54,223 nucleotides of DNA from a bacterium (GCA_024278215.1 JAJRTR010000026.1:1-54223); one strand, 5' to 3'. Numbered from the stretch's first letter, positions 1-11,509 are shown. Numbers and translations: made by a program. The notes: generated by a model not told the origin, from the sequence alone.

Positions 1-3
1 TAA

Positions 4-26
4 CCCGCATTTGTGAAATATGCGGG
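4..26. repeat. Dispersed CCCGCAT...ATGCGGG hairpin, copy 1
   Basis: A 7-bp perfect inverted repeat, CCCGCAT and ATGCGGG, encloses a 9-base loop. Near-identical hairpins occur at 4726-4746, just after valS, and at 50244-50266, just after the barrel-protein gene. All share the loop core TGAAAT. Their placement near gene ends suggests a REP-like 3' element. No clear T-tract follows this copy, so a classical terminator role is not supported. Confidence 0.7.
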
Positions 27-78
27 ATAAGAGATGATTCTGCAATCGGCTTTGCTGTAAAACATTATCCATAATCTG

Positions 79-84
79 TATAAT
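79..84 (+). promoter_or_regulatory. Possible -10 box for the symporter operon
   Basis: A perfect TATAAT lies 52 bases before the start codon at 137. No convincing -35 box sits at normal spacing; TTGCTG at 52-57 is 21 bases away. This is a weak promoter guess based on the -10 hexamer alone. Confidence 0.3.
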
Positions 85-136
85 GTTGCCCTGGCGCGGA
101 GGCGTGCGCCATCACGGTTCCACTTGGGGGCGATAA

Positions 137-1519
137 ATGCCGAAAACAGAGCCTGTCACGGGCGGCAAACTTTCATTCCTTCAAAAGTTCACTTATGGAA
201 TGGGCAATATGGGCGGTAATTTCGTCAATCTTGCCTTCTCTCTTTTCATACTCAAGCGGTTCGACGCTTATGGCCCGTATATATGGTTTTCGATAATCAT
301 GCTGGCGGGGCGAATTGTGGACTCGATAGCCGACCCTCTGATCGGCTACTGGAGTGATCGCACACAGACACGCTGGGGCAGGCGAATACCTTTCATGATG
401 TTTGGCGGGATACCGCTCTGCATCGTGTTTTTCCTGATCTGGGTTGTACCGCTGAATGTTTTTCCGAGCGGTTCGACGGCACTTTTTGTCTATCTCTGTT
501 TCCTTATGGGTGCGTTCTGGTTTCTTTTCACAGCCGTGTGTTGTCCCTACCTCGCGCTGTTACCCGAGATCGCCAACAGCGAGCACGAGCGACTCGAACT
601 CGCGGAATACATGGCTGTGTTCATGCTTGTGAGTTCCGGTGTTGTGATGATCCTGCTGCCCGTGCTGAAAGATAGCTTCGGGTATGTCGGAATGGCGTTG
701 ATTGTCGCGGGCATGACTGCGGTCAGTATATATTCGCCTGTGATAACGATAAAGGAGAGATACGCGCGGAAGCCGGAAGATTACGGCATTCTGACGGCAC
801 TGAAATGGACGTTCTCGAACAAGGCTTTTGTCATTTATGTGGTCAGCAGCGTTTTTCTCCAGATTTCGTTTCAGACGATTATCATGAGTATGGAAATGAT
901 TGTCACGGTGATACTGGGCAAGCCGGGTTCATATATGGGGATAATCATGGGCGGCGCGGGTCTTGTCGCGGTCATATCGTTTTTCCTCATAAACGGCCTT
1001 GCCGAGAAATATGACAAGCGGAAAATCTATATGATCGGAATGGGTATTTTTGTGTTGCTGCTGCCGTTCATATTCTTTTTCGGGCAGTATGATCTTTCGA
1101 TAAATCTCGCCTTTATTGGAATTCATTATGTGATTTCCGAGCTTGCCGTAGCGTTCGTGGTTTTTGGCCTGACGGGATTCCCGATTGCCGTGCTGATGGT
1201 GCTTCCGCCTACGATCCTTGCGGACATTATCGACCTGGACGAACTGAACACGGGCGAGCGGCGCGAGGCGATGTATTTCGGCGCGCAAGGGTTCCTGCAG
1301 AAGGGCGGGCTGGGGCTTTGCGGTTTCATCATCGGTGTTCTTTTTCAGTTGTACGGGGCGAGTGTCGACAGGCATCTCGGACTCGATCTGCTCGGTCCTG
1401 TAACATCGTTTTTCATGATCATCGGGTTCATTATCTTCCTGTGGTATCCGCTGGATAATAAGCGTGTCGCCGAGATTAAGAAGCAACTGAAGAAAAGAAA
1501 AGAGGCGGCACCGGCCTGA
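137..1519 (+). CDS. MFS transporter of the GPH (glycoside-pentoside-hexuronide):cation symporter family
   Basis: This 460-residue, strongly hydrophobic protein has about twelve predicted membrane segments and should import a sugar or glycoside with Na+ or H+ across the inner membrane. The GPH signature is clear near residues 65-83 (ADPLIGYWSDRTQTRWGRR), in the first cytoplasmic loop. Length matches the MelB/GPH family. A G-rich ribosome site (TTGGGGGCG) precedes the ATG. The C-terminus is lysine-rich and cytoplasmic. The next gene, a D-aminoacylase-like amidohydrolase, follows after 86 bases in the same direction, so the substrate could be an amidated or amino-sugar compound rather than a simple sugar. 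That link is inference from neighbourhood only. Confidence 0.85.
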   Translation: MPKTEPVTGGKLSFLQKFTYGMGNMGGNFVNLAFSLFILKRFDAYGPYIWFSIIMLAGRIVDSIADPLIGYWSDRTQTRWGRRIPFMMFGGIPLCIVFFLIWVVPLNVFPSGSTALFVYLCFLMGAFWFLFTAVCCPYLALLPEIANSEHERLELAEYMAVFMLVSSGVVMILLPVLKDSFGYVGMALIVAGMTAVSIYSPVITIKERYARKPEDYGILTALKWTFSNKAFVIYVVSSVFLQISFQTIIMSMEMIVTVILGKPGSYMGIIMGGAGLVAVISFFLINGLAEKYDKRKIYMIGMGIFVLLLPFIFFFGQYDLSINLAFIGIHYVISELAVAFVVFGLTGFPIAVLMVLPPTILADIIDLDELNTGERREAMYFGAQGFLQKGGLGLCGFIIGVLFQLYGASVDRHLGLDLLGPVTSFFMIIGFIIFLWYPLDNKRVAEIKKQLKKRKEAAPA

Positions 1520-1605
1520 TGCCGCGAACTTGAAAAAAACGCAAACTGTTTTACATTTACAATGATGAGGCAGTTGGAAAATAATAAAACGGAGATGCAC
1601 AATAC

Positions 1606-3342
1606 ATGCCGGACTTTGTAATAAAGAACGGAACCGTGGTAGACGGTTCGGGACGAAAAAGATTCAAGGCTGATGTAGCGATAAAAGGCGACAGGATAGA
1701 AGCCGTCGAGAAAAGAATAGATGTCGCGCCCGGAAACGGTTGCGTCGAGATAGACGCTGCCGGAAAGATCGTTTGTCCCGGCATAATAGACCCTCATTCA
1801 CACGCCGACCTCACGATACATCGCGAGAATCACGCCGATATGCTCGCACCGCTCGTGAGACAGGGTATCACCACATTTATTGGCGGCAATTGCGGCATGT
1901 CGCTCGCTCCGCTGACAAACAACCATCCCCTGTGCATGAAGATGTATCTCGAAGGCTTCACCGCAATGGAACTCGCGAAGGACCTGCACTGGAAAGACAC
2001 TGCCGGATTCATTGATTATATCGAGGCGCAGGGTGTGTGCATGAATGTCGCGCTGCTCGCGCCCCACAGCCTTCTGCGCATCGACGCGATGGGCATGGAC
2101 ACACGTGTCGCGCGCAACGACGAAATAGACGTGATGGCGCGTCGGCTCGACGATTGCCTCGAAGCCGGCTGCGTCGGCATGTCCACCGGTCTCCAGTATA
2201 TGCCCGGTCTACAGAGCGACACGCGCGAACTTGTCAAGCTCGGCAAAGTAGTCAAAAAACACGACGGCATCTACGCCAGCCACCTGCGCAGCTACATGAG
2301 CACTCTGCCTGAAGCGATCGACGAACTTGTGACAATCGTGCGTAAAAACAACATCCGCGGCCAGGTCTCGCACATCTTCTGGGTGCCGGACATGGGGCCG
2401 CTGGGACCGCTGCTGCGCGAGTTCGCAAAACTTTTCATTAACCTGTCGAAACACTGGACGCTGCCCGCGAAACTCGACAGCGAGATCGAGAAACAGATCG
2501 GGAAACTTATGCGATTGCGCCGTAAGGGGCTTGAAATAGGTATGGACGTTATGCCCACTACCACTACATTTACGCATCTGATGGCCTACTTTCCACCCTG
2601 GGCCATAAAAGGCACAAAGGAAGACATCGGGCTCAGGCTGATGCACGCGGGGCGCCGCAGGAAGATGCGTGAAGACATCGAGCACGGCAAGCTGATCTGG
2701 CCGCACACCGGCTCGAACCAGTGGTCTCTCAACATCTTCAAACTGCTCGGCTGGGAATGCACAAGGATCATGGCAGTCGTCACAGAAAAAAATAAACCGC
2801 TCGAAGGCCGCCGGATTACCGACATCGCAGCCGAGCGCGGCAAGCATCCGTTCGATTTTCTTTGCGATCTGCTGATACAGGAAGAGGGCAGGGTGCTCGT
2901 GTTCTCATCAGTGGGCGAGCCGGAAGACAACTTCACCGAACAATCGCTCTACGCGCCTCTGAAACACCCTGAAGTGTCCGTCAGCACAGATACGCTCCTC
3001 ATGGGGTTCGGGCGCCCTTCGCATCTGTTCTACGGTGCCTATCCGAAGTTCCTCAGCCGCTATGTGCGCGAGATGAAAATGCTCGACCTCGAAACCGCCG
3101 TAAGGAAAATCACCAGTCTGCCCGCCGACCATTTCAGACTCAAACTTCGCGGCACTCTCAAGAAAAAATGGTTTGCGGATGTGCTAGTCTTCGACCCGGA
3201 AACGATAGACCCCAGGTGTAGTTTCCAGAAGCCGAGCGGCAAGCCGCGTGGTATAGAACATGTTTTTATCAACGGAAAACATGTCGTCGACGGCGATAAG
3301 ACCGATCTGTCCGCAATGGCGGGAAAAGTGCTGAAAAATTGA
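1606..3342 (+). CDS. N-acyl-D-amino-acid deacylase (D-aminoacylase) family amidohydrolase
   Basis: This 578-residue cytosolic metal-dependent amidohydrolase is predicted to release free D-amino acids from N-acyl derivatives or to cleave a related amide. The N-terminal beta-sandwich is followed by the metal motif HSHAD (residues 64-68). C96 in GGNCG matches the Zn-ligand Cys of D-aminoacylases. Further likely ligands are the His in SHLRSYMST and the His in GQVSHIFW. The C-terminal part ('LRGTLKKKWFADVLVFDPET') is typical of the family's return to the beta-sandwich. An SD-like CGGAG lies upstream of the ATG. It is probably co-transcribed with the upstream symporter. Substrate range in this family is broad, so 'D-aminoacylase' is a family call. 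Confidence 0.85.
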   Translation: MPDFVIKNGTVVDGSGRKRFKADVAIKGDRIEAVEKRIDVAPGNGCVEIDAAGKIVCPGIIDPHSHADLTIHRENHADMLAPLVRQGITTFIGGNCGMSLAPLTNNHPLCMKMYLEGFTAMELAKDLHWKDTAGFIDYIEAQGVCMNVALLAPHSLLRIDAMGMDTRVARNDEIDVMARRLDDCLEAGCVGMSTGLQYMPGLQSDTRELVKLGKVVKKHDGIYASHLRSYMSTLPEAIDELVTIVRKNNIRGQVSHIFWVPDMGPLGPLLREFAKLFINLSKHWTLPAKLDSEIEKQIGKLMRLRRKGLEIGMDVMPTTTTFTHLMAYFPPWAIKGTKEDIGLRLMHAGRRRKMREDIEHGKLIWPHTGSNQWSLNIFKLLGWECTRIMAVVTEKNKPLEGRRITDIAAERGKHPFDFLCDLLIQEEGRVLVFSSVGEPEDNFTEQSLYAPLKHPEVSVSTDTLLMGFGRPSHLFYGAYPKFLSRYVREMKMLDLETAVRKITSLPADHFRLKLRGTLKKKWFADVLVFDPETIDPRCSFQKPSGKPRGIEHVFINGKHVVDGDKTDLSAMAGKVLKN

Positions 3343-3376
3343 CCAGACACATATTGACATTACAGGGCGTCATATT

Positions 3377-3411
3377 CGTGCCCAAACAAAAGCGGTTTGA
3401 GCACGGCACAC
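3377..3411 (+). repeat. REP-like unit, copy A
   Basis: This 35-nt unit carries an imperfect palindrome: GTGCCCAAAC and GTTTGAGCAC around a short AAAAGCG loop, with one C/A mismatch. It is identical to 4589-4623 and, as reverse complement, differs by one base from 3886-3920. The element is typical in size and form for REP sequences mobilised by RAYT transposases, and a RAYT gene lies in the same island. Confidence 0.8.
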
Positions 3412-3430
3412 AAAATAGGGGAATAGATTC

Positions 3431-3538
3431 CCCCTGCTAAAGCCGGGATCCTTACTGCTACAGCTTCATCTGAAGCTGACCTGAATCCTTTCATAACAGG
3501 ATTCAGCAGGGCTCATTCATCCACGGGTAAATCCGTGG
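3431..3538 (+). repeat. Cluster of three hairpins, possibly branched
   Basis: Three perfect hairpins follow one another: CAGCTTCA/TGAAGCTG (3461-3478), CTGAATCCT/AGGATTCAG (3481-3506) and CCACGG/CCGTGG (3521-3538). A further pairing, CCCTG at 3432-3436 with CAGGG at 3507-3511, could close the first two into a branched fold. No reading frame covers the block. It lies between the deacylase gene and the RAYT repeat island, so it may be a composite of older repeat units or a folded RNA. I cannot tell which. From 3541 to about 3725 the sequence is AT-rich and shows nothing further. Confidence 0.6.
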
Positions 3539-3725
3539 TATTCTGTCTACGACCGCATAAATATTTATAATACATATACGAGATGATTAATATTTAAAAG
3601 TTCAGCTAAATATATTTCTTCACTTGTATTTCCTTCATATAAAGTGTCTCATTCTTAAATATTCCAGAGAATTCAATCTGTTTGAATTCATCACATGGAT
3701 GCGTGTTATTTTTGAAACTATGCTT

Positions 3726-3920
3726 GTGCGGCGTGCTCCAACGCAATTCATCCAATGTGTGCCGTGCTCAAATCTATCTCTGCCCCCGTGTGTGCGGCGT
3801 GCTGAACGCAGTTCATCCAATGTGTGCCGTGCTCAAATCTATCTACCCCCCGTGTGTGCGGCGTGCTGAACGCAATTCATCCAATGTGTGCCGTGCTCAA
3901 ACCGTTTTTGTTTGGGCACG
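3726..3920 (+). repeat. Three-copy ~65-bp tandem array of REP-derived sequence
   Basis: The block starting GTGCGGCGTGCT begins at 3726, 3792 and 3856, giving periods of 66 and 64 bases. Each unit includes TTCATCCAATGTGTGCCGTG and a half-REP (GCCGTGCTCAAA). The last unit runs into a complete inverted REP at 3886-3920. Small differences between copies and the absence of unique spacers argue against CRISPR. Confidence 0.8.
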
Positions 3921-4623
3921 AACGAAAGCACCAGTAAAATAATCATCCCGGAAATGTTTTCCGATCTATCTTCACTGCTCCTTCTTCACCACAGTACCAG
4001 TAACTCGCGCTGGACCACTTCCAATCTACCGCTTGCCTCACGAGTTCCTTTCTCACTGGATTACTATGTGTGTAATCCACAACTTGTCTCAGTGTAGACA
4101 ACTTCACAATATTTTGATCGTATCCTCTACCTTTCATCCAGAATCTGTATGGTCGGTGTTTCTGACCTGTAGAAAGCACAACGAGTCTTTCCGCTTCATT
4201 CCTTCGGAGATAACCTGTTGCCTTTCTTGAGACAGGTTGTTTTATTGAAGCAAGAATGTCAGAAATTTTATAATGCTCTTCCTGTGGCCATACCAAAAGG
4301 TGGACATGATTGGGCATGAAGACATAAGCCCAGACAGAAAAGTTATATTTTGTACTTGAACGGTTTATTGATTCAGAAAGAAATTGACAGAATAAAGCAT
4401 CATTGAGAAAGTCCTGCTTTTTGAAACATGAAAATGTCAACAGGTGCGCGTGTCGAGATAGATTGTATGTTCTTCTCCTTGTTTGAGTTTTGTATTGTTG
4501 CGACATATGAAGATTATACTTATTTTGAGGGATATGAGGTTTTTTTTGTTTATTGGAAGTTGTAAGACGTCCGGCAGGATTTACTGTTCGTGCCCAAACA
4601 AAAGCGGTTTGAGCACGGCACAC
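3886..4623 (-). mobile_element. RAYT gene bracketed by inverted REP units
   Basis: The RAYT transposase gene (3943-4506, minus) is flanked by a REP at 4589-4623 in forward orientation and at 3886-3920 in inverted orientation. Both are 35 nt and differ at one base. A half-REP continues at 4638-4659. Such inverted REP pairs around a RAYT are the expected substrate arrangement for this enzyme family. The outer limits of any mobile unit are inferred, and I see no target-site duplication. Confidence 0.7.
3943..4506 (-). CDS. REP-associated tyrosine transposase (RAYT, Y1/HUH single-strand transposase)
   Basis: This 187-residue protein is predicted to nick and rejoin single-stranded REP DNA. The HUH motif is H67-V-H69 in MPNHVHLLVWP. 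The catalytic Tyr is most likely Y145 in VVDYTHSNPVR, which aligns with Y115 (DYIYINPV) of the E. coli enzyme. The basic N-terminus and the WSSASYW segment near the end are also usual for the family. I start at the ATG at 4506. A longer frame to 4653 would merely translate the upstream REP. It looks intact. The stop codon is 22 bases from the downstream REP. Its repeats are confined to this island within the window. Confidence 0.9.
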   Translation of the reverse strand: MSQQYKTQTRRRTYNLSRHAHLLTFSCFKKQDFLNDALFCQFLSESINRSSTKYNFSVWAYVFMPNHVHLLVWPQEEHYKISDILASIKQPVSRKATGYLRRNEAERLVVLSTGQKHRPYRFWMKGRGYDQNIVKLSTLRQVVDYTHSNPVRKELVRQAVDWKWSSASYWYCGEEGAVKIDRKTFPG

Positions 4624-4659
4624 GCAGATGGGCGATGGGTTTGAGCACGGCACACGCAG
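4589..4659 (+). repeat. REP-like unit plus half unit upstream of the RAYT gene
   Basis: A full 35-nt unit at 4589-4623 is identical to 3377-3411. A half unit with the GGTTTGAGCACGGCACACGC core follows at 4638-4659. Between here and the valS stop at 4758 I see only a short GGGCCTTAAGGGCC symmetry (about 4708-4721) and the hairpin at 4726-4746. Confidence 0.8.
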
Positions 4660-4725
4660 TTTTTATTTACTTCAGCGACTACACGTTGTCGCTTACGCTT
4701 CGATAAGGGCCTTAAGGGCCTATAT

Positions 4726-4746
4726 CCGCATTGGTGAAATATGCGG
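4726..4746. repeat. Dispersed CCGCAT...ATGCGG hairpin, copy 2
   Basis: This is the same hairpin family as 4-26 and 50244-50266, with loop TGGTGAAAT. It begins 11 bases beyond the valS stop codon and could mark or protect the 3' end of the lon-valS transcript. No T-tract is seen on the minus strand. Confidence 0.65.
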
Positions 4747-4757
4747 GCTAATTACAG

Positions 4758-7458
4758 CTACTCGGAGAAAACGGCAAGAATGCGACGAACCTTTTTGAGT
4801 TCTTCTCCATTTTCCTGAATCATGATTTTTTCTCTTTCCACAATATCCGCGGGTGCGCGTGTCAGAAACTTTTCATTCCGGAGTTTATTCTCCGATTTCT
4901 TTATGTCGCCTTCAAGACCTTTCTCTTTCTTCTTAAGGCGCGCGATCTCTTTTGCAAGTTCATCGCCGCCCCTGCCGATGATGATCTCTTTCCGGCGTCT
5001 GATCTCGTCGTCGATCCTGCTCTCGCCGTAAGGGACGACAATATCGAAATCGGCGAGTTGCAGCGAAGTCGTTTCCGCTCCATCAGCAATTGATTCGACG
5101 ACCTGCGCACCTGCCATCTGATCGATAAAATCTTTCAGTTCGAACAGTGCGTCAACTATCTCTCTGTCGCCAGTGAATGTGACGAGGATCTTTTCCGAAG
5201 GTGGGATGCCGAGTTTCGCGCAGAGGTCGCGAATGCCGCGTGTTGCCTCCTGCGCGCGGGCGACGTACTCGATGATCTTTTCGTCTTCGTTCCATTCGAA
5301 ATCGGGATAGCCGTTGTCAAGAATCGAGCCGGAGGTGAGCGGCAGGTGCTGCCATATTTCCTCAGTGATGAAGGGCATGAACGGATGCAACAGAACGAGT
5401 GTGTATTCGAGAACTTTGTTGAGGATGACTTTCACGGCGTCGGATTGTTCGGAGTCTTCTCCGTAGAGTTTCGACTTCGACAGTTCGATGTACCAGTCGC
5501 AGAAGTCGTGCCATGCAAACGAATATATGTTCTGGAGCGCTTCGTTGAGATCGAAACTTTCCGTCAGCTCAGATGTTTTCCCTACAAGCGCGTGCACGCG
5601 CGAAAGAATCCACTGATCCTGCTTGTCGAGGCTTGTCGGGTCGAGGTCTTCGATCTTCACACCCGCGGGTGCGTCGCCTGCCGTCATAAGGATGTATCTC
5701 GCGGCGTTCCATAATTTTGTGATGAAGTTGCGGCCCGACCGGTACTTGTCTTCGGACACATTAACATCCTGCCCCATCGAGCCCATGAAGAGGAAAGTAA
5801 AGCGGAGCGCGTCCGCGCCGTACTTGTCGATTATCTCGAGCGGATCGACGACATTGCCGAAGCTTTTACTCATCTTCATTCCGTTCGAGTCGCGCACGAT
5901 GCCGTGTATGAAAACGTGTTTGAACGGCACGTCGCCGCCGAACTTCAGACCGAAGAACATCATGCGGGCGACCCAGAAAAAGATGATGTCGAAGCCGGTG
6001 ACGAGCACGGAAGTCGGGTAGAAGTTTTTCAGGTCGACAGTGTCGCCGGGCCATCCGAGAGTGGACAGCGGCCAGAGGCCGGAGCTGAACCATGTGTCCA
6101 GCACATCATCCTGCTGCGCGATGTTCGCCGAACCGCATTCGGTGCATTTGTCCGGGTCTTCGATCTCGCATATTCGCGCGCCGCAGTCCGCGCAGTCCCA
6201 CACGGGGATACGGTGTCCCCACCAGAGTTGGCGTGAGATGCACCAGTCGCGTATATTATCGAGCCAGTCCATGTAGACTTTTGTCCAGCGTTGCGGCACG
6301 AAAACCGTGCGACCGTCGCGGACGGCGTCCTTTGCGGGTTCCGCGAGGCTTTTCATGGCGATGAACCATTGTTTGCTGACGTAAGGTTCGACGACACTGG
6401 CGCAGCGCTGGCAGTGGCCGACAGAGTGGCGGTATTCCTCTATCTTAATAAGCAGGCCGGCGGCTTTGAGGTCTTCGACGATCTTCTCGCGCGCGTCGAA
6501 ACGGTCGAGCCCGGCGTATTCGGGATAATCTTCAGTGATGCGCCCGTCCTTGTCGAGCATGAGGAACGAGTCGAGTTTGTGTTTGATGCCGAGCTCGTTA
6601 TCGTTGGGGTCGTGCGCCGGTGTAACTTTTAGCGCGCCGGTGCCGAGTTCCATGTCGACATACTCGTCGAGGATAATCGGCATGATCCTGCCCACAAGCG
6701 GCAGGACGCAGTTTTTGCCGTGATATTTCTTATAGCGTTCGTCATCGGGGTGGATCGCGACCGCCGAGTCGCCGAGCATCGTCTCCGGTCTTGTTGTGGC
6801 TATTTCGAGATAAGCGTCTTCGCCCTCGACGGGGTATTTGATATGGTAGAACGCGCCGTCGATGTCTTTATATTCCACCTCGATGTCGCTTAGCGCGGTA
6901 GTGCAGCGCGGGCACCAGTTGATCATGCGCTCGCCCTGGTAGATGAGTCCTTCGTCGAACAGTTGCTTGAAGGCGGTGCGCACGGCGAGAGAACACTGTT
7001 CGTCGAGTGTGAAGCGCTCGCGCGTCCAGTCGACAGCCGTGCCGAGCCGCACGAGCTGGCTCTTTATATTGTCGTGGTAGATGTCCTTCCACTCCCAGAC
7101 GCGCTCGACGAATTTCTCGCGGCCGAGTTCATGGCGGTTGGTGCCTTCCTTGCGGAGTTGCTTTTCGACAACATTCTGCGTGGCGATCCCGGCGTGGTCC
7201 ATACCCGGCACCCACAGCGCGTCCCTGTTCTTCAGGTGGTTGTATCTTATCAGCACATCCTGGAGCGTATTGTTCAGGGCGTGTCCCATGTGGAGCGAGC
7301 CGGTAACGTTCGGCGGGGGGATTACTATACTGAATTTTTCCGGTACATCTTTCGGATGGTCGGAGAAGACGCCTTCCTTTTCCCAGAATTCTATCCATTT
7401 GGATTCGTACTCGGACGGTTCGCAATGTTTCGGCAGTTCGGTGCTGTTTCTTTCCGGT

Positions 7459-7475
<17 letters not shown>
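4758..7475 (-). CDS. valS: Valine--tRNA ligase
   Basis: This 905-residue class I aminoacyl-tRNA synthetase charges tRNA-Val in the cytoplasm. The HIGH motif is HMGH at residues 62-65 (PPPNVTGSLHMGHALNNT). KMSKS is complete at about residue 535 (GMKMSKSFGN). CP1 editing-domain residues around TTRPETMLGD are present, and so are insert Cys pairs (CQRC, CADC, CTEC). The last ~65 residues form the lysine/glutamate-rich coiled-coil arm characteristic of ValRS. Length and motifs are normal, with no sign of damage. Its ATG lies inside the 3' end of lon (17-base overlap), so the two are translationally coupled. It is an ordinary housekeeping gene in an uncommon pairing with lon. Confidence 0.97.
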
Positions 7476-9996
<2,521 letters not shown>

Positions 9997-10030
9997 GGTA
10001 CACCATCCTAATTGATATAAGTACCTCAAT

Positions 10031-10058
10031 ATATTAATAATACACGCCGCCGTTGCAA
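10031..10058 (-). promoter_or_regulatory. Candidate promoter for lon-valS
   Basis: On the minus strand TTGCAA (10058-10053) is followed after 16 bases by TAATAT (10036-10031). Transcription would begin near 10024, giving a leader of about 28 bases before the TTG start of lon. I see no CIRCE palindrome or sigma-32 boxes. This is consensus matching by eye only. Confidence 0.4.
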
Positions 10059-10255
10059 CCCCGCGGGCCACATTTCATAAAACATACTCTTTCAGCGAAC
10101 GTGAAAAACGCCGCTTTTCGACTGAAAATACAGAGTCCTTCTACTGTGCGCCCCGCGTGCAACTCGTTCCTCCGCACATGTCATATCAAATGCACCGCGG
10201 CTTTTCAAAGCAGCGCGATTGTGTTAAACTTCTGCCCGAAAAGAATAACGTAATA

Positions 10256-10432
10256 GAGCCAATCGCAAATTATGTTCGTAGCGAGGTCGAGCGAAATTGT
10301 TCAGAGTAAGGCGGAGGTGTAAAATCATCGCAGATGTACTTAGAGAGTACGTCGAGGACGATTTTGAGCCGACAACGCAACTATGGACAATAGCAGCCGA
10401 TCGCAGCAGAATCAGAATTTTGCAATTGGTTC
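10256..10432. mobile_element. MITE-like element with terminal inverted repeats, complete copy
   Basis: A 177-bp non-coding element begins GAGCCAATCGCAAATTATG and ends CAGAATTTTGCAATTGGTTC. These ends are near-perfect inverted repeats. Its first 140 bases recur at 54083-54223 with only about a dozen differences. The centre holds an imperfect hairpin around TACTTAGAGAGTACGTCGAGG. AATA flanks both sides (10252-10255 and 10433-10436), a possible but weak 4-bp target duplication. No transposase is encoded. It ends 31 bases before the start codon of the binding-protein gene and so forms part of its leader or promoter. Confidence 0.75.
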
Positions 10433-10463
10433 AATACATAAGGGACAAAGGGGGATCAGGTAC

Positions 10464-11426
10464 ATGAAGAAATGGGTATTGATGCTTTTAGGGTTGATGG
10501 TTGCCGTTCTCGTGGTGTCGTGCTCGAACGCGCCGAAGAAGGAGAGCGAAAGTACGGATAAGGTGAATGAGCCTGCCGCTAAAAAAATTATCGGTGTATC
10601 GTTGCTCAAGGAAAACGACGACTTCTATATCACACTGAAAAAAGGACTGCAGGCGGCTGCCGATGAGTTCGGCTACGACATCGCGATTCTTTCAGCCGAC
10701 AACGACGAGATGAAACAGGACCGAAACATGGACGCGCTGCTCCTGAAAAACATTGCCGCTATTGTTATCTGCCCGGTGAACTCGAAGGGCGTCGGACCGA
10801 TTATAAAGAAGGCGACCGACAGAGGGATACCGGTATTTACGGCGGACATCGCAGCGGAAAAGGGCGATGTCGTCGCGCACATCGCTTCCGACAACTACCA
10901 GGGCGGACAACTCGCCGCGAAAAATATGGCGCAACTTGTGGGCAAAGGCGCGAAAATCGCCATCGTCCAGCAGCCCGGCACTGAGTCGGTCAAGGCTCGC
11001 GTTAAAGGGTTCTCCGACGAAGCTTTCAAACAGGGCCTTGTTATTATTAAACCGTATCTCAACGGCAAAGACGATACGCAGGAAAGCGAGCGCGTCGCAA
11101 ATTCCGTTATTATCCAGAACAAAGACCTCAAGGGGTTCTTCGCGGCCAACGACAACATGGCGGCCGGTGTCGAGGCGGCAATAAACTCCAGCGGCAAAGA
11201 CATCGTCCTCATCGGTTACGACGCCTCCCCCGCCGCTCAGGGCAAGATCAAGCAGGGCGGCGCGTGGAAAGCGGATGTCATCCAGTATCCATTCGAAATC
11301 GGGCGGATTACAATTCTGTCCATCGACAGATATTTCAAAGGCGACCTGAAACCGAAGGCCGGTGAAAAGACGATTATTGTGCCCGTTAAAGTCGGCATCG
11401 TCAATCAGGAATCACTGTCGAAATAA
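10464..11426 (+). CDS. Sugar ABC transporter substrate-binding lipoprotein, ribose/galactose type
   Basis: This 320-residue periplasmic binding protein (Peripla_BP_4 / RbsB-like) would capture a pentose, hexose or related ligand and deliver it to the inner-membrane permease. The N-terminus MKKWVLMLLGLMVAVLVVSC is a lipoprotein signal with the lipobox Cys at residue 20, so the protein should be membrane-anchored. Family landmarks are IIGVSLLKENDDFYITLKKG, AIVICPVNSKGVGPIIKKA and ASDNYQGGQLAAKNMA. I start at ATG 10464, after an AGG-containing site. The longer frame from 10383 would translate the end of the MITE-like element. The permease follows after 118 bases. Ligand identity cannot be told from sequence. 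Confidence 0.88.
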   Translation: MKKWVLMLLGLMVAVLVVSCSNAPKKESESTDKVNEPAAKKIIGVSLLKENDDFYITLKKGLQAAADEFGYDIAILSADNDEMKQDRNMDALLLKNIAAIVICPVNSKGVGPIIKKATDRGIPVFTADIAAEKGDVVAHIASDNYQGGQLAAKNMAQLVGKGAKIAIVQQPGTESVKARVKGFSDEAFKQGLVIIKPYLNGKDDTQESERVANSVIIQNKDLKGFFAANDNMAAGVEAAINSSGKDIVLIGYDASPAAQGKIKQGGAWKADVIQYPFEIGRITILSIDRYFKGDLKPKAGEKTIIVPVKVGIVNQESLSK

Positions 11427-11460
11427 GGGCTGATTTGCAGAAGTGTTGTCTGAATAGTTC

Positions 11461-11509
11461 AGCACCGGATTCCCGTGATAGTGCGGGCGGCGAATAAAAT
11501 GCGGGTGCT
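11461..11509 (+). other. Nested hairpin between binding-protein and permease genes
   Basis: AGCACC (11461-11466) can pair with GGTGCT (11504-11509), enclosing CCCG (11472-11475) with CGGG (11484-11487). An intercistronic hairpin at this position often stabilises the abundant binding-protein message over that of the permease. That role is inferred from position alone. Confidence 0.45.

Noticed and set aside
3726-3920. CRISPR array
   Set aside because: The repeats are contiguous, the intervening sequences are the same in each unit, and no cas gene is present.
4507-4653. N-terminal extension of the RAYT transposase
   Set aside because: The extra residues are a translation of the upstream REP units. 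The ATG at 4506 starts a normal-length RAYT.
10383-10463. Extended start of the sugar-binding protein from 10383
   Set aside because: It translates the end of the MITE-like element and would bury the lipoprotein signal that begins at 10464.
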